This document shows, one piece after another, positions 22,330 to 34,810 of a stretch of DNA of 64,000 nucleotides. The notes beneath the pieces were generated by a model. The model was not told where the DNA came from, did not search any database, and saw nothing but the letters and a program-made list of their open reading frames with translations. Origin of the DNA: Dermacentor variabilis. Its lineage: Eukaryota; Arthropoda; Arachnida; Ixodida; Ixodidae. The translations under genes were made by a program, and so were the position numbers. Numbering within the stretch: position 1 is the stretch's first letter; each line of letters begins with the position of its first letter. The stretch is taken from positions 207,791,750 through 207,855,749 of the forward strand of contig NC_134570.1 of the NCBI RefSeq assembly GCF_050947875.1, given 5' to 3'.

Positions 22330-23087
22330 GTGTTGTCTTTTGGCGTTGATGAACTAAGTTCTGAGATATAAAAAATACCACTTCTGTTTCAAGTGTCATC
22401 CTGGTTCATATATTCAGGCAGTCCCTAATGTATCTTATGCTTCCTTCTGACTGGAAGATAGCAAAAGTTGTACCGATTTACAAAAATGGAAGTAAGAACT
22501 CGAGTGAAAATTACAGGCCCATCTCGATTACCGGTATTTTCTGCAAAATGCTCGAACATGTCATCGCTTCGCACATTTATAACCATCTAGACTCTAACAA
22601 TTTCTATTTCCGCAATCAACACGGTTTCAGGGAAGGTCTTTCATGTGAGACATAGTTACTCGAATTTACAACAGACATCAACCTTTACATGAATCACTAC
22701 TTGTAGATCGACTGCTTAATCCTTGACTTTTCCGAAGCGTTTGATCGTGTTGCACATTGCCGCCCTATGTCGCAATTATGTTCTTTAAAATCAGACTCCT
22801 GTACACTGTCATGGCTACGTAACTTTCTGTGTAATCGAGAGCAATTAATTTACCTCTTTATTGACTTCAGTTCCCCCAAATGTAACGTTACTTCTGGTGT
22901 GCCACAAGGAAGCGTCATTGGGCCTTTGTTGTTTCTAATCTATATAAACGATCTGCCTAACAACACCTCACCTTGTATACGAATATTCGCCGATGATTGT
23001 ATTATCTGCCGTCCAGTAACCAATAGTGATGATGATGTAGCGCTCCAACGAGACCTAGAGATAGTGAACCAGTGGTGTACTACGTGA
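22330..23087 (+). pseudogene. LINE reverse transcriptase with intact catalytic aspartates but broken frame
   Basis: The frame from 22428 reads SDWKIAKVVPIYKNGSKNSS and NYRPISITGIFCKMLEHV, then NQHGFREGLSCET followed by a stop (22653-22655). The next part has LILDFSEAFDRV at about 22720 (motif A, Asp kept). The 22767-23087 frame contains SGVPQGSVIGPLLFLIYIND and IRIFADDCIICRPV (motif C, both Asp kept). Block order and spacing are normal for Jockey/CR1-type RT. Two in-frame stops are the main lesions in this part. Confidence 0.88.
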
Positions 23088-23225
23088 CCTATGACAATAA
23101 ATGTAAAACAATGTAAAAGAAAATGCAAAACAATGTCTTTCACCCGTAAATCGGTTAATTCGCAGTTTGTCTACCACATTAACAGTAGTATTATATCCCC
23201 GATTGCACAATATTAGTTTCTTCGC

Positions 23226-23810
23226 GTGCACCATGCACTTAACCTATCATGGTCTGAGCACATTACGTGTGTCGCTGAAAATGCATCCATATCATTATGG
23301 TTTTTGCACCGGAACTTGCGCAGTGCTCCATCCGCGTTGTGTAAACTGACTTACTTGTCCTTCGTGCGACCCCCTCTTTTGCACGCCTCTTCCATTCGGT
23401 CTCCGCACAAGCAATACCTAATTGAAGCCTTGGAAATTATTCAGAACAGGACAAGTCGTTTCATAATTCATAATTACAGGGCCCAGCCTAGCATAACGCA
23501 GATCAAAGCCGAACTATCGTTGGAGTCGTTGAGTAGTCGCCATGATATCGTATTGCTGTCATTATTCCATAAATTCATTCGCTCTCACGGATTATCCCTA
23601 GCTTGCTTGAAACACCACGTCTTCGCATCGTCTAGATTGCACAATAATTGTAACTATGTCCGCGTATATGGAGCGACACAAGCTTTTAACTTTTCACCAC
23701 TGCTTCGCGCTATTCGTCTCTCGAACAGCCTTCCGGATAGCATTGCTTCGCTCAGAAATCGTGATGACTTTTGCAGTAATTTGGTCAAACATTTATCTCC
23801 ACACTCCTAG
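23226..23810 (+). pseudogene. LINE ORF2 C-terminal region
   Basis: A 195-codon open frame without internal stop. It contains LSWSEHITCVAENASISL, RPPLLHASSIRSPH, LEIIQNRTSRFIIHNY and DIVLLSLFHKFIR. These are the thumb and C-terminal blocks that follow RT in this LINE type and parallel the frame at 12456-12770. The codons just upstream are out of frame with the RT piece. It ends naturally at a stop at 23808-23810, followed by the 3'UTR. Confidence 0.82.
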
Positions 23811-24213
23811 GGTTGAGTGAGTACACGGGTACTTATCCGTCCCATTACGCATACGTTTTCATTGCATCGCCACGCTTTGTGCTATGTGTTTGTGCACTGT
23901 TTTTTTTTTACATTACGCACTGTATTACGTGTCAACGCAAAATAGCTGGCTAGTTTTATGTAATACTTCTTGCTATACTTGCTGTTTGTATGCAAAGCTC
24001 ATCTGCTCATTTCTTTTTTCTTTTTTCTTTCTTTTTGACATCTTTCTGTAAACATTCAAATGTCGTCGTTTTGTGCAAATATTTGAATCCCTTTATGCCG
24101 CGATATCTTTTTACCGATACTATTTTGTGATCAATTGTGTCATATGCCCCCTTCACCTTATGCCTCTCTGTAGGGCTGTGATGTCTTTCTAAATAAAAAT
24201 AAAAAAACAAATT

Positions 24214-26185
24214 ATTGATCAATCCAGTACTAAGCAACAATATTCCTACACCGCCTGTCTAGGTCCCACCGCGAATCGCCCATAACGTAAAGGTCTGATT
24301 GCCAAGTTGATAAACAAAGCTTATTGGCGTTCAGCCTCGTTCACTAGCATTTCTCATCATTCGTCGTTAAAGATGCCTAATCCAAGCCTGATTATATAAA
24401 TACTTAAAAAACTGCTTTCTCTAACGCAATCCGGCATTGAGAGTACTCTAAATAAATAAATAAATGAATGAATAAATACATAAATAAATAAGCAAACCCC
24501 ATGTTCCGTGGCAGTCAGCTCGCCTTTTCCGTCTCTTGAGCTGCGTCGAACCACGAACGTAAAGCCACTTGAGTGATTGTCTCCGCTTCTAAACTGTGGA
24601 AACAGGCACGAGAGAAGGGACGCGATATCTACATTTCAAGATTATTTTCGAGAGAACATTCGCGAACAAAAGAAAAACGAGTAAATTTTGGCGATGGTTT
24701 CTCGAGCTCACAGCGTAAACGGAAGACGTGCTGACTCTCCCCTAAACTTTTCATGGTCAAAACCACTGCACCCGGCTTCCATGCTGGCACCAAGATTCCA
24801 CTACACACAATGAGTGGGATGCTGTTTCCCCGCAAGAACGTCTACGTGGGTTTATCTAATATTTGCTGCACTATAGAAGCGAACACGCTTGTTTTCGCAG
24901 CGGGTGCGGGCAAGGTCGCATTGAAAGCCATGACGGTCGCTAGCCATCGCTCGAAGTGCCACAGGCACAGCATTCTATCGCGTTCGTAAAGCAATCGGCC
25001 GGGAAACGCTTCCGCTCTCCCGCCCGCTCGCGCTGGCTGGCGCATTGGGTTCGCGCCATGTATCAAATTACCCGGGGGGGGGGGAGGGGGGTTGAAGGGG
25101 ATCTCGCTCCACTTGGCACGCGGCCACGACAAGAAGCCGGTCGGTTGTGACGTCAGAGAACCTGTCGTTTAGGAAACGAAAGAAGGGGCTTTGTGAAACT
25201 GCATTGCACTGGTGCGCGATCAAGAGGTAGATGCCGGTTTTACGGTCGCATACTATTTAAAAATTACGGGTTATTACTACCACCTCCTTTTATCATAAAA
25301 TATGTATCTATTTATTTACAGTTCTTTGTGGTTACACTAGCACGCACAAAGAACAAATTACGCAAGTAGATGCGCTACCTGTACCCTTCGTTCTTCATCC
25401 GCGCTTGTTTTGCCGCGAATAATCACCAGCGCACCCAGCTTTTGGTTCTCTAATTTGTATACAAGTGATACAGCCGTTCATATTCATGGCTGGATGGCGC
25501 ATATGCCCATGTGACACGTACGCCTCCCGTCGCTGACCACTCTAGCACTGACAGAGCACCGACGACCCACTGGGGAGCGGCAAAGCTCGTGTGACTTGCG
25601 CACCAGTGGCACGGACCAACCACTGACGACAAAAATTCAAACTCTGTATCGGCCGCTATGATCCCATTTGCGCGGAAGTGCTGGGTAAACAGAGCAAAGC
25701 ACGTCGTCCTCATTTGCACGTAGCCGAAGCCACATAGAAAATCATGATTACTTAGCAGAAACTCCCCAGATTTTTTCGAGCACACGTAACTGCCTGCGAA
25801 GAACTACTCCCAGCTAAACCGGAGAGCTTTGGTAAATGCCCCTCGATGCCCCTCGCGGTGTCGAGGACGTTTGGTGGTGCAAGATGATGGCGACCAGATG
25901 TTGCAATATCGATCAATCGTATCAGTGAATCATATGTTTTCCTTTGAAAAGGGGGAGTACGGGACTAAAAGCTGGAACAGCTTGACGAGGTCCCGACCCC
26001 TTACAAGTTGGCTTAACAGCAAGAAGACAACAACTCATACATAAGAATTGCAAAGAGGACAAGCATTATAGAGTGACATGTAATACAGAGCGAAAGTAAC
26101 AAAACGGCAAACCATCACACAAGCAGAATGGCAGTTTAATTAATCAACAACATGAACAGCAGCTGTCACCAAGAACAGGGAAAAA
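24214..26185. other. No gene seen; simple repeats and a G-tract
   Basis: Contains an (AAAT)n-type microsatellite at about 24451-24493 and a G-tract at 25074-25091 (11 G, one A, then 6 G). The minus frame 25450-25785 (111 codons) has no motif. The GC-rich block 24830-25150 has the look of a dispersed repeat but has no second copy here. Confidence 0.4.
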
Positions 26186-27292
26186 AATGGAAGGCATATA
26201 CTAGTCCTTAATATAAATAAGTTGGCAGAAACGTTTGATAAGACAGTTTTGGTTACATGAAGGATCAAAATCTCGACGGTTTAATAAGTTTAGCAGCGAA
26301 CGTCGTGTGTAAGGCAAAGATTGTTCGTCATAGCAAGTTCTAGGGGTGGGTACGAACCATAGCTCTTTGTCTGGTTTGACGAACACTTACTTGTATTTAC
26401 TCGTAGTCTTGCTAGGTGAACTGCATTATCAATACCTAATTTAACGAAGCCTTTCGAAGACAACATCAACGCATAACTGTTAGAAGAAAATACACGAATA
26501 ATTTCATATTTAGAAAAAAAATAATTTTTGAGGATAAGTATAATGTACACCAGGGGGCTATGTAACGAACGGCCCTTTTAGTCAACAAATGCTGCTTGTG
26601 CAAATTTGTCGCGCCAGTTGTGCCCCACACCAAGATGCAGTACTTCATGGTAGATATCACCTACCATTACCTTCCTTTTAGTAGGCATAATGCGTCGCAT
26701 ACGTGCAATGACACCAATGGCAGATGACTTTTTGGATTGGCGGTAATCAACATGCTCATTCCAGGTAACGCACTTTGAAAAATTTACTCTAAGGATATTA
26801 ACAGAATCTACCATCTTAAACTGCTGACAACCCAGACGCAAATTTATATTAGTGTTCAACATTTTACCTCTGGGAATGTACAAAATTACTTTAGTTCTTT
26901 AGGCTTGATTTTTATTCACTTCATCGCGGCCCAGCGTTCTAAATGAGACAGCGTCTTGTTAGCATTTATTCCTATATCTGATTCCAAGTTGCGTGTAATA
27001 AAAACAGTTGTGTCATCAGTATACGAAAAAAAAATGTAGCGTCATAATGTCATTTGCGGGAATGAAATATAAAAGTGGCTCCAAAATGCTTCCTTGCAGC
27101 ACACCAGTGATAACTGGCTTCTTTGAAGATTTTGCGTTACTACTATCTGCAAACTGCGACCTGTGGGAAAGATAAGATTTATGGAGCGAGTCGGTGGTTC
27201 CGCACACACCGTGCTTTTCTAATTTGTTAAGAAGGATAAAATGATTAATTCAATCAGACGCCTTAGAGAAATCTATGCACATGCCTACGCAC
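26186..27292 (-). pseudogene. Jockey-like LINE reverse transcriptase, minus strand
   Basis: Read on the minus strand from about 27290 down. CIDFSKASD (motif A, Asp kept) is followed by NKLEKHGVCGTTDSLHKSYL and SRSQ-like sequence, ITGVLQGSILEPLLYF (GVPQGS block) at about 27085, and YTDDTTVFI at about 27010 (motif C, both Asp kept). Then come VNILRVNFSKCVTWNEHVD (26810-26760) and CILVWGTTGATNLHKQHLLT (26640-26590), the thumb and C-terminal blocks. This family differs in sequence from the LINE at 21-24 kb (FADDTTVF-type rather than FADDCVI-type). Stops and frameshifts split it into at least four frames. Upstream endonuclease sequence is missing. Confidence 0.82.
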
Positions 27293-28934
27293 TAAGAAAA
27301 AAAAGAGTATCCCTTACTCTTTTCGAAGAGTCTGGACTCGTCCCGTATACGACACAGTTAGTGGGAGACACCCGAACTCTCTTTTGGCAGAGAGTCCCGA
27401 GACTATCTGCGCTCGATACAAGGTGTTTACGTGACTCCGCACAAAATAGTGATGCATACTCTGTTGTAGTAGTCGCCTAACCGTAAATAGCGTAAAATAA
27501 CTAATCCATGTAAGTCGTTTCACTCTTGGATGGCTGTGTCGAGCCGCTTTTCAAAATATGTCAACAACTCTTACTGTGTGTACACACGACTACGGCTAGT
27601 TCTCAAGAAGACTACTGTGAAAAGACAACATAGGATAACGAAGAATCTATAGTAAGCTTGCAAAAAGCACATGGCAGGTTAGCAAGAAAAAGCTAATATT
27701 TCATCAATCTTTGTTATCGTCTTCTGGAAAATTCAAATGTATCAGTCAGCACAGAATCACTATGAAAGCAAGACAGTTCTCATTACTATTAAACTGTAAT
27801 CAATAGCCAACCAAGCAAAAGAGCCTTAAATAAATATCGAATATGTAGCCTGCAGCTGCATATGCATGACACTGCAATGCCACTCAGAACCATAATGAGA
27901 CCCCAAAATATTATGTAACTCATGTAGATAAGTTAAACCTATTTCACTGTTCTAAAAGACTTAACTTACGATTTAACATTCTAAGCAAGTAAGCTGCATA
28001 TAACAAATAAGAAATGCTGCACTTATGCACGAAGGATACCGAGATAATGAAGTGCAATAAAAACAATATTCCAGCTTAGATAACATAATCTATGCATTAT
28101 ACTATGCTTGCTGAAAACAACTGGTTGGCAATTGACAGTCCAATCTAACAGTAAAAACAGCTGTCTTATCTTATGGTACTCTTGTTGGCACTTTTTCCCA
28201 CACAATTTGTGCTTGTTAGCGTGAGATGAAAATTGATCTGAAAAACACCACATTAAAATGTTGTGCATCAATTTATTCTGTCATACAACATGCAACAGTG
28301 TATAAAACTTCATAACTGACAATATTACAAAAATAAATACAGCAACACCTATACCGATCATTTATTTATGTTGAGAAACATACTTTTGCAAGACTAAGCA
28401 TAATAGCTGGCACAGACAATTCACAGCTAGAAATAACCACTAATACAAAACTTTCCATAATGCAAACACGTTGACAAAATAAGTAGCACAGGTAGCTGTA
28501 TTTTGTTACGGCAAAGATAACGCATGAATGATGAGGACAATGGAGGAAGCAGAACACATAAACTATACCCAGCTGAATGCACGCCGCTGTAACAATACAC
28601 ATAGTGCACAAAGATCCAAAAGAAATCAAGAGGAAGATGTGAGGAAGAATTCTTTCACTCATCACAAGTCATCCTCTAAGAGCACATTATGTACTGGCTG
28701 TAATTTATCCTCAGCACATACATGAATAAGTTACATTAGGTGCCACACTTAAAAATCACTCATACAATGTTCTTGTGAATTTCCTTATTCAATCTTTACC
28801 ATAGCAGGTATGACTGAGTTACGTAAAGCCTCCCTACGGCTTGGCACATATACAGAAAGCAGTGTTTCTATAAACACTGGAGGTTACGTACGGATGACTG
28901 ACACATACCTCGTTTAATTCTTTTGTCTTTGTCA

Positions 28935-29280
28935 TTATGATTTTCTACCACAGTAGTCTTTTGTAGAGTGAAACACATCCAGATTCACACTGTGGGCAAC
29001 CAAGTGTGAATACCTGTTCTTGATTTCTACCTTTATTTGGTGGCCCGCAAAGATAACATCGGAGCAAAGGATTGTCTTCCCAATGTATGCGTTCCCACCC
29101 AACAGGAGCAGATGATAAGCCACATTAATGGTGCGTGAAATAAAACATCTGTGCTTTACTTTCCACTGCCGCTCCAATCTGGAGTGATTTTTTTGCTTTG
29201 TTGTGTACTTTAGCACAGGTGCTACGTAGTCCCCTTGGTGCACAAAGCAACTCTCACACCATTGCAGGATGTCAATTTTT
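28935..29280 (-). other. Possible coding stretch, unidentified
   Basis: On the minus strand the frame reads from about 29280 (DILQWCESCFVHQGDYVAPV) to a stop near 28935, about 115 codons. Composition is balanced, without low-complexity runs, and it includes GGNAYIGKTILCSDVIFAGH and KNRYSHLVAHSVNLDVF. The part from the first Met (29243) is 102 codons. Immediately upstream is a poly-T/poly-A run. I do not recognise a family, and no splice pattern could be tested. It may be a degraded exon, part of an unknown transposon, or chance. Confidence 0.25.
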
Positions 29281-31275
29281 TTTTTTAATTCTAAGCGAAA
29301 CTCTGGTTATGGGGGACAATTGCGAACTTATATTTTTGCTTTGTATCTTAACTATTTGATTGACCTTTAACTTTAGTCACTTTGCTACTTTTCTGCAGGT
29401 GCAGACAGGCCATTGCACCAATGCTAGGTTTAGAAAACACCAGAGCAGGGTAGAAAGCAAGAACAGATATTTATAATTTGGGTGCCCACTGTGTATTGCG
29501 TGGATATGTTTCAATGAACGATAAAACTACTTGGTAGATAAACATATAAAAGATAAGAGAATAAAGGTCGAAGCCTACCAATTTAATAACTGGGAATTTT
29601 ATGTGTAAATTAAATTTCGGGATTCCCAGTGATAATGAAACTGTTTTGAAAATATGTGCCAAGGCAACCAAGTTACTCATGCTCACAAAGAAAACAATAT
29701 AAAAACAGGCAAGATTACAAGAACTTCGAACTTGCAAACTAAAGTAAGACAGCTCACATTACTTATTTATGTATTTACTGAGCATAAATTACATCTAGCG
29801 CATAATCTGCTTGTACAAGATGACAAACAATGACTTACGGTTGCTTTTCATGTGGGGAATTTGGCGCTGAACACATGCACATTGTAGGGCACAGCTGCGT
29901 GGATGTAGCTGGGCAGAGTTGTGAGTCAGTATCAATCTGTTCTTATGTTCCTGCAGTATTATCGTTATAATTTATAATTAGCAAATATCCTAACTATCGG
30001 GTTGATCAGCTGTATTTTAAACAAAACATGCTGACAGATTTCCCTGTTTATTGCTAGCATAAGGAGGTGGGTACATCATTTCAGATTTCAAGAAACAGCT
30101 GTGCAACAGAACAAATGCTGAAGACAGAAAGTCTACACTGACCAGTACCTTTATTATTAAACGGCATGTACTAGCTCTTTCTGCAATGAACACCTCTATT
30201 ACCAAAAGTTGTAGTCTTAAAAAATAATTGGAAAATATTTACAAAAGTGACAGAGATTAGAACTACATCATAATTGCAAAATGTCTTCTTAAACAAGATC
30301 ACAAAAATTGAAGTTCTATTAATTTCTGCAAAATGGCTGCATTCCATTATTGAGGCTAGTCAGTGCTGAAGGTATTGTTAGTTTGTAGGAGCCCTCAGGC
30401 TGACAGCCCTGAAATATCTGTCACCATACTTGGTGAAACATGCTTTGCTGTTTCAGATATTACTTTGCCACAAAACATTTTGCATGCCTTGTTGGACAAT
30501 TTTGTGTGGAAGAGGAACCTATTTGATCATTGCTTTTTTGGGTTGTGTATCTCGGAACTGGTGCTAGTCGTAGTTCTTACAAACTAGACGTTATTGAGTA
30601 CTGTAATTATATTGCCTGCCACTGCAGTAAACTTGTTTGCGAAAATTTTCGCATTGTCATGAAGCAGTTATGTTCAATTTTTAGCGGCAGTCACTGCTGA
30701 AACACTCAGTAAAAAACACAAAACAAAGATATGGAGTCAAAATGTAAATGTTGAACAAAGTTATAGTCAATTATGCATTTCACAGAACTGTTCTTTTTTC
30801 TGTTGGTGTGCCAATACCGATTGCACATTCACAAACGTTTTATTGTTGCACTTCTGGCAAATGCAGGAAAATTCAGTTTTTAACAGCAGCCCCTTGGAAG
30901 ACAGCCCAGAGTCGCTTCGACAAGAGGACTTGCCTTCAACTTTGCATCGCTATGTTGTAGGTCACTATAGCAAGGCGCACCTTTTGCTGATTGAATATTA
31001 CTCGAAATAGTGTTATTATTTGTACTAGAGGTTTGAAAAGAGAGCCGATTGTAAAGTTCTTCATGCAGCTTTCATATATGTCATTAGCATTTGTTTAGCT
31101 GCTTCTTGAGTTATGTCCTACACAATAGGAAAATACAGTGATCTTTGCGGGCACTTTCTTGTGTACTAAATTTTCACAAGAAGCAGTGTGCTGTAGCTAA
31201 CTCAGCTCTTTGTAGACTGCAAAGTGCCGATATCTATTCAAACGGCATGTAAAGCTACTAGAAGTATGCAAGATT

Positions 31276-31331
31276 AGTAGGCAGGCAGACAGGCCTGCCT
31301 ACTACTGAAGAGTATGTATACATACTCTTCA
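31276..31331. repeat. Two adjacent palindromes
   Basis: The first has 11-bp perfect arms (31276-31286 and 31293-31303, AGTAGGCAGGC) around a 6-nt spacer. The second, 31306-31331, is a perfect 26-nt palindrome centred on GTATAC. They are separated by only two bases. There is no coding context. They may be a cruciform-prone site or a decayed MITE tip. Confidence 0.75.
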
Positions 31332-31888
31332 AGATATGCAGAATGCTGATATCTAATTGAAATTGTAATCTGTAAAATTCTTTAATGTGGCCTAATATTT
31401 TTTCGAATAGTTCCAGTAATTGTACAAGCCCTTTGGATAGGTATCACCACTTCGCAGTATACAACTAGCTAAATAGGATACAGCATGAAGCTATTTGTGA
31501 AAATTTTATACGCAAGAAATTGTGCAATAAAATATTTTGCCACTGTGTTGGACATAACTAAAAAACAGCAGCTACACAAAAACCAATGACAATTCAAATC
31601 TAATACAACACTTTATGAATGACAGTATATTCAATCATCTAGTAAAATATATAAACAATGTTGTTTCAAGGAGTATTTCGCCTTAGTAAGTGGGTGTCAG
31701 TGTGTTCTACCAAAGTGTTAGAAAATGCCTTCAGGCATACCTTGCGGAGTTTTATGAATAGCACATGCACGCATCTGCCTAAAAAGCCCCATGCCCTGCT
31801 TGCATTCCTTAGTCATTTTTGCATTCTGTTGTATATCACCATTTTCATCCCTTAACATTGAGTGCGCAAAACAAAAAAACAGCCTATT

Positions 31889-32824
31889 GCCGTATTTACT
31901 CGCATAATGATAGCACTCGCGTAATGATCACACCCCTAAATTTTGTCATCAAAATTTGATTTTTTTATTTCCTGTGTAACGATCGCACCCTGAACTTGCC
32001 GTAGCAATATGTCGTGTGCCAAGTCTAGCTGATAATGATCGCGCTTACCATCTGTCGAATGCTATGCGAACGACTCTTAAAGACAAACCAAGCGGTCTGC
32101 ACGCACCAAACATTCTTAAGCAGATGCCCCATTTAATTCCTTTCATTCCTTTCCGCACTTCCATGACAAAAAAGAAGCTACAACCAAACTTGCTTTATTA
32201 TGTGTAGGCTTTATAATGGTTGTGGTCAACAAAAACAATAAAAAAGGCGCCTTTCGATCTTTCTCGTCTGCACTCCTGGGCACGCAACAAATCGCGAGCG
32301 GCAACGGTAGCAGCCACGTTACACTTATACGCCGACATTTGTAGCACAGCCAAGATATTCGCCCACCCTTCGCAGAAACGTCTTGTATTATGATAGTAGT
32401 GAAGACAAATGCCGCAGTTTCCGCAGCATGCCTGCCGTGTGTTCCTATATGTCATTGGCAGCTAAGTGCGCCCATCTGTTTCTGTCCCCTCAAAGTGGAC
32501 ATGGCTATGTTATTGCCACAAACTTGCCGATAATATTCATTACTGATACGGAAGAAACTGTTTGAATGCACGTAATGTACTCACGAGAAGAAAAAAAAAT
32601 GTGTTCGACGCGTTCGGCTTGCTCCACCGGCCGCCATTTTTTTTGTGTCCCACACTACATACAGTGACACTCGCCTATTTGTTGACCTGTTGTCATCCCG
32701 TAGCAAATGCCAGATGATTTTTTTTCTTTTTGTGGGAAATTTAACCTACGTAATGATAGCACCCCTGAATTTGAGTCAATTTCTTTTGACAAAAAAAGGG
32801 CGATGATTATGCAAGTAAATAGGC
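31889..32824. mobile_element. Non-autonomous DNA transposon with TIRs
   Basis: Left end GCCGTATTTACTCGCATAAT and right end (inverted) GCCTATTTACTTGCATAAT form imperfect terminal inverted repeats. Inward, both sides carry variants of TAATGATAGCACCCCTGAATTT, sometimes twice, so subterminal repeats are also present. Length is about 936 bp with no transposase frame; the 32016-32207 and 32198-32455 frames have no motif. The superfamily is not assigned from termini alone. A 2-3 bp AT-rich target duplication is possible but cannot be separated from the TIR by eye. Confidence 0.65.
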
Positions 32825-33059
32825 TAATACAATGAATTTCTAGCCTGTAAAGGGGTTGTATACAAATTGGGCCAGCCAACTCTAGTGTGACAATAAACAA
32901 ATATTTGTTCTCGCAATAATGAAACCAGTCATAAAATATATCCGCACAAATTTGGAAATGAATGCACAAAGAACCTTACCGATTGTCGGATTAGTGTCCT
33001 AAACAAGATCTTTTGATGTTTATAATTACTAGTTTAATTCACTTTCTCTAGTAAATGGA

Positions 33060-34810
33060 CTCTGACCTAGAATACTCAGTGTAGGAGACTAGCCCAGACC
33101 TGGGCGAAAATGCAAAGACAGGTCTAGGAACTGGCGCTTTTGGTCTCTAGCTATTTTTAATGGAAAATTATGACCAGGGCCACACTCTTTAAAAAGTTTC
33201 AGTACGTTGACGATGGTACTTTGCTCGTTAAGTTCCGAAGACAACACTAAAGTGTCATCTACGTACCGACATGCTTTTGAAATCAGCCCACCTGATTTGT
33301 GTTTTATGGATCTGTCTACCTTTGCCAGAAAAATGTTGCTAAGGACGGAGGCTACGTGTCACCCGATGCCAATACCAGTTCGCTGTACAAAAAATTTCCA
33401 GTTCCATCCAATGACCGTAGACTTGAGCTAAACCGCATTTCTAAAAAAGACCCGTCAGAAACGCCACATCTGGGGCCCATAACATAAAACTGTTCCAATA
33501 TATTTTTATTCCAATCTCCTGACGACAAACTTGGGCAACCACCGATGCGAGCACCGAGTGGTGATTCGCAGGGTTGTCTGAAGAGTCAAATCAAACGCTC
33601 TCCTCATTTATAGGAGATTACTTTTCGAGGCTTTCAAAAAACTAACAGTTAACTGGCTCACAAAGGGCGAAGAGAACGCTCCAGTGGAGAGGGGTTCGAT
33701 GAGGTGAGCCACTGCACTGAAAATTAATAACCGGAAGAAGAGGGTGGCGTCGGCGTCTGCGATTGGTCCGCTTTTCCTTACTTAGCTTGTGATGGCTGGT
33801 CGAAAATCGCGGCGACATGCAACGCAAGCTTAAGAATGCTGCTAAAATGGATCCTCATCAGAGAAGAGTTGGCAGAGCGAGGTCGTAAACGTGATGAAAG
33901 TGTTCGGAAGCTTTACATGGGGACGCAAAAAGCTTTATTGTATACGCAAATGAACCCATGCTCTCCGGCAGGTGCGAGTAGCTAGTGCCTGAGTGATCAG
34001 CGGCAGCCATCTTTTATTCCTTTCAGAACGGGTCAGCCTGCCGCTATTCAGAAAAAAGTTCAGTTTCGTGCGGCATATTATAGCATTTTTAACGCGCACA
34101 CGTCACTTTGACGCGTTCAGTTTTCGCGGTTTTCTAACGTCGCGTCAAAGACAGGTGAATAGCAGGCCGCCCTAAAGCTTTTTACCAATGGGCGAGATCT
34201 AATGGCGAAAAGGCGTCGAATCAGAAATAACTATTTTTCTTTTGTTCGGTCCTATCAGGCATAATCGGTACGTACACGCCATATCAGATGGGGAGCTCTC
34301 GTGGTTGTCGTGTCGTCGCGTGACCGACAGACGAAGTGGGGATGGTCCAAGAATGTTTGTGACCAATCGCGGAGGGCTGATTGCTGAATCGAAATAGAAA
34401 AGTCAGGAATAGCTTTACCTTGTAGCGCCCCTGGAGGCAAATTTAGCCTTGTCGTTGTGCTGTGAGGTGCACTCCTGGAAGCTCTTCATTAGTTCGTCAT
34501 TTGGCATTGAGTAGTACAAGCCTTCAATGTCACGCTCAAAGCGGTACACTGTCCTTGCTTGCTTTTACTGAGAAGACACACCTTGTGCCTCAGGATTTGG
34601 AATGATGAATGCGTCCTTCACAGTGGGACTTCCCAGATGCTTTGGAATGTACGTCCATGGCCATTAATTGCCAGGCATTGTGCTCGGAAACGATTGCCCG
34701 GAGTGGAATGCCTTCCTTGCGGGTTTCTGCCGTAAAGAAAGTAGCTAGGTGAGGTTCTTGAGCCTTCTTGATGCCACTCGCTAGTTTCTAAAAGTTGTGG
34801 TGGAGCAGCA
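33060..34810 (-). pseudogene. Penelope-like element reverse transcriptase, split by other DNA
   Basis: Read on the minus strand. The upstream part (34800-34430) has GIKKAQEPHLATFFTAETRK, GIPLRAIVSEHNAWQ and VYRFERDIEGLYYSMPNDEL, blocks typical of Penelope-like RT. Then about 0.8 kb of unrelated sequence (about 33600-34428) intervenes. The RT resumes at about 33560 with RTGIGIG, VASVLSNIFLAKVDRSI, CRYVDDTLVLSSELNEQ (motif C, YVDD intact) and a stretch ending QKRQFLDLSLHFRPG near 33110. Motif A lies in RDIEGLYYSM (Asp kept). Stops (after GIGIG) and frameshifts are present. The GIY-YIG endonuclease domain expected downstream is missing from this copy. Confidence 0.8.
33600..34428. other. Unidentified insertion inside the Penelope-like RT
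   Basis: About 830 bp separating two halves of one RT domain. It contains no open frame with a motif. TGCGATTGGTC appears near 33762 in direct orientation and, as an inverse variant, near 34360, which could be part of subterminal inverted repeats. No clear terminal inverted repeat or target duplication was found. It is probably a non-autonomous DNA element. Confidence 0.4.

Larger units (their letters stand above)
21380..24213 (+). mobile_element. 5'-truncated Jockey/CR1-type LINE (endonuclease C-terminus to 3'UTR)
   Basis: The most complete LINE in the window. Order: C-terminal half of the apurinic-type endonuclease (21387-21664), a linker, RT (about 22330-23090), thumb/C-terminal region (23226-23810), then a 3'UTR ending in an A-rich tail with AAATAAAAATAAAA at about 24190-24210. 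Both endonuclease N-terminal catalytic blocks are missing, so the copy is 5' truncated. The 3' tail resembles that at 55449-55490. Several stops and frameshifts are present. Confidence 0.88.
27293..31888. other. AT-rich region without a supported gene
   Basis: About 4.6 kb, the longest stretch in the window without a recognised repeat. It could be an intron or intergenic single-copy DNA. Most open frames are short and motif-free. A possible coding stretch at 28935-29280 (minus) and a pair of palindromes at 31276-31331 are listed separately. Confidence 0.35.
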
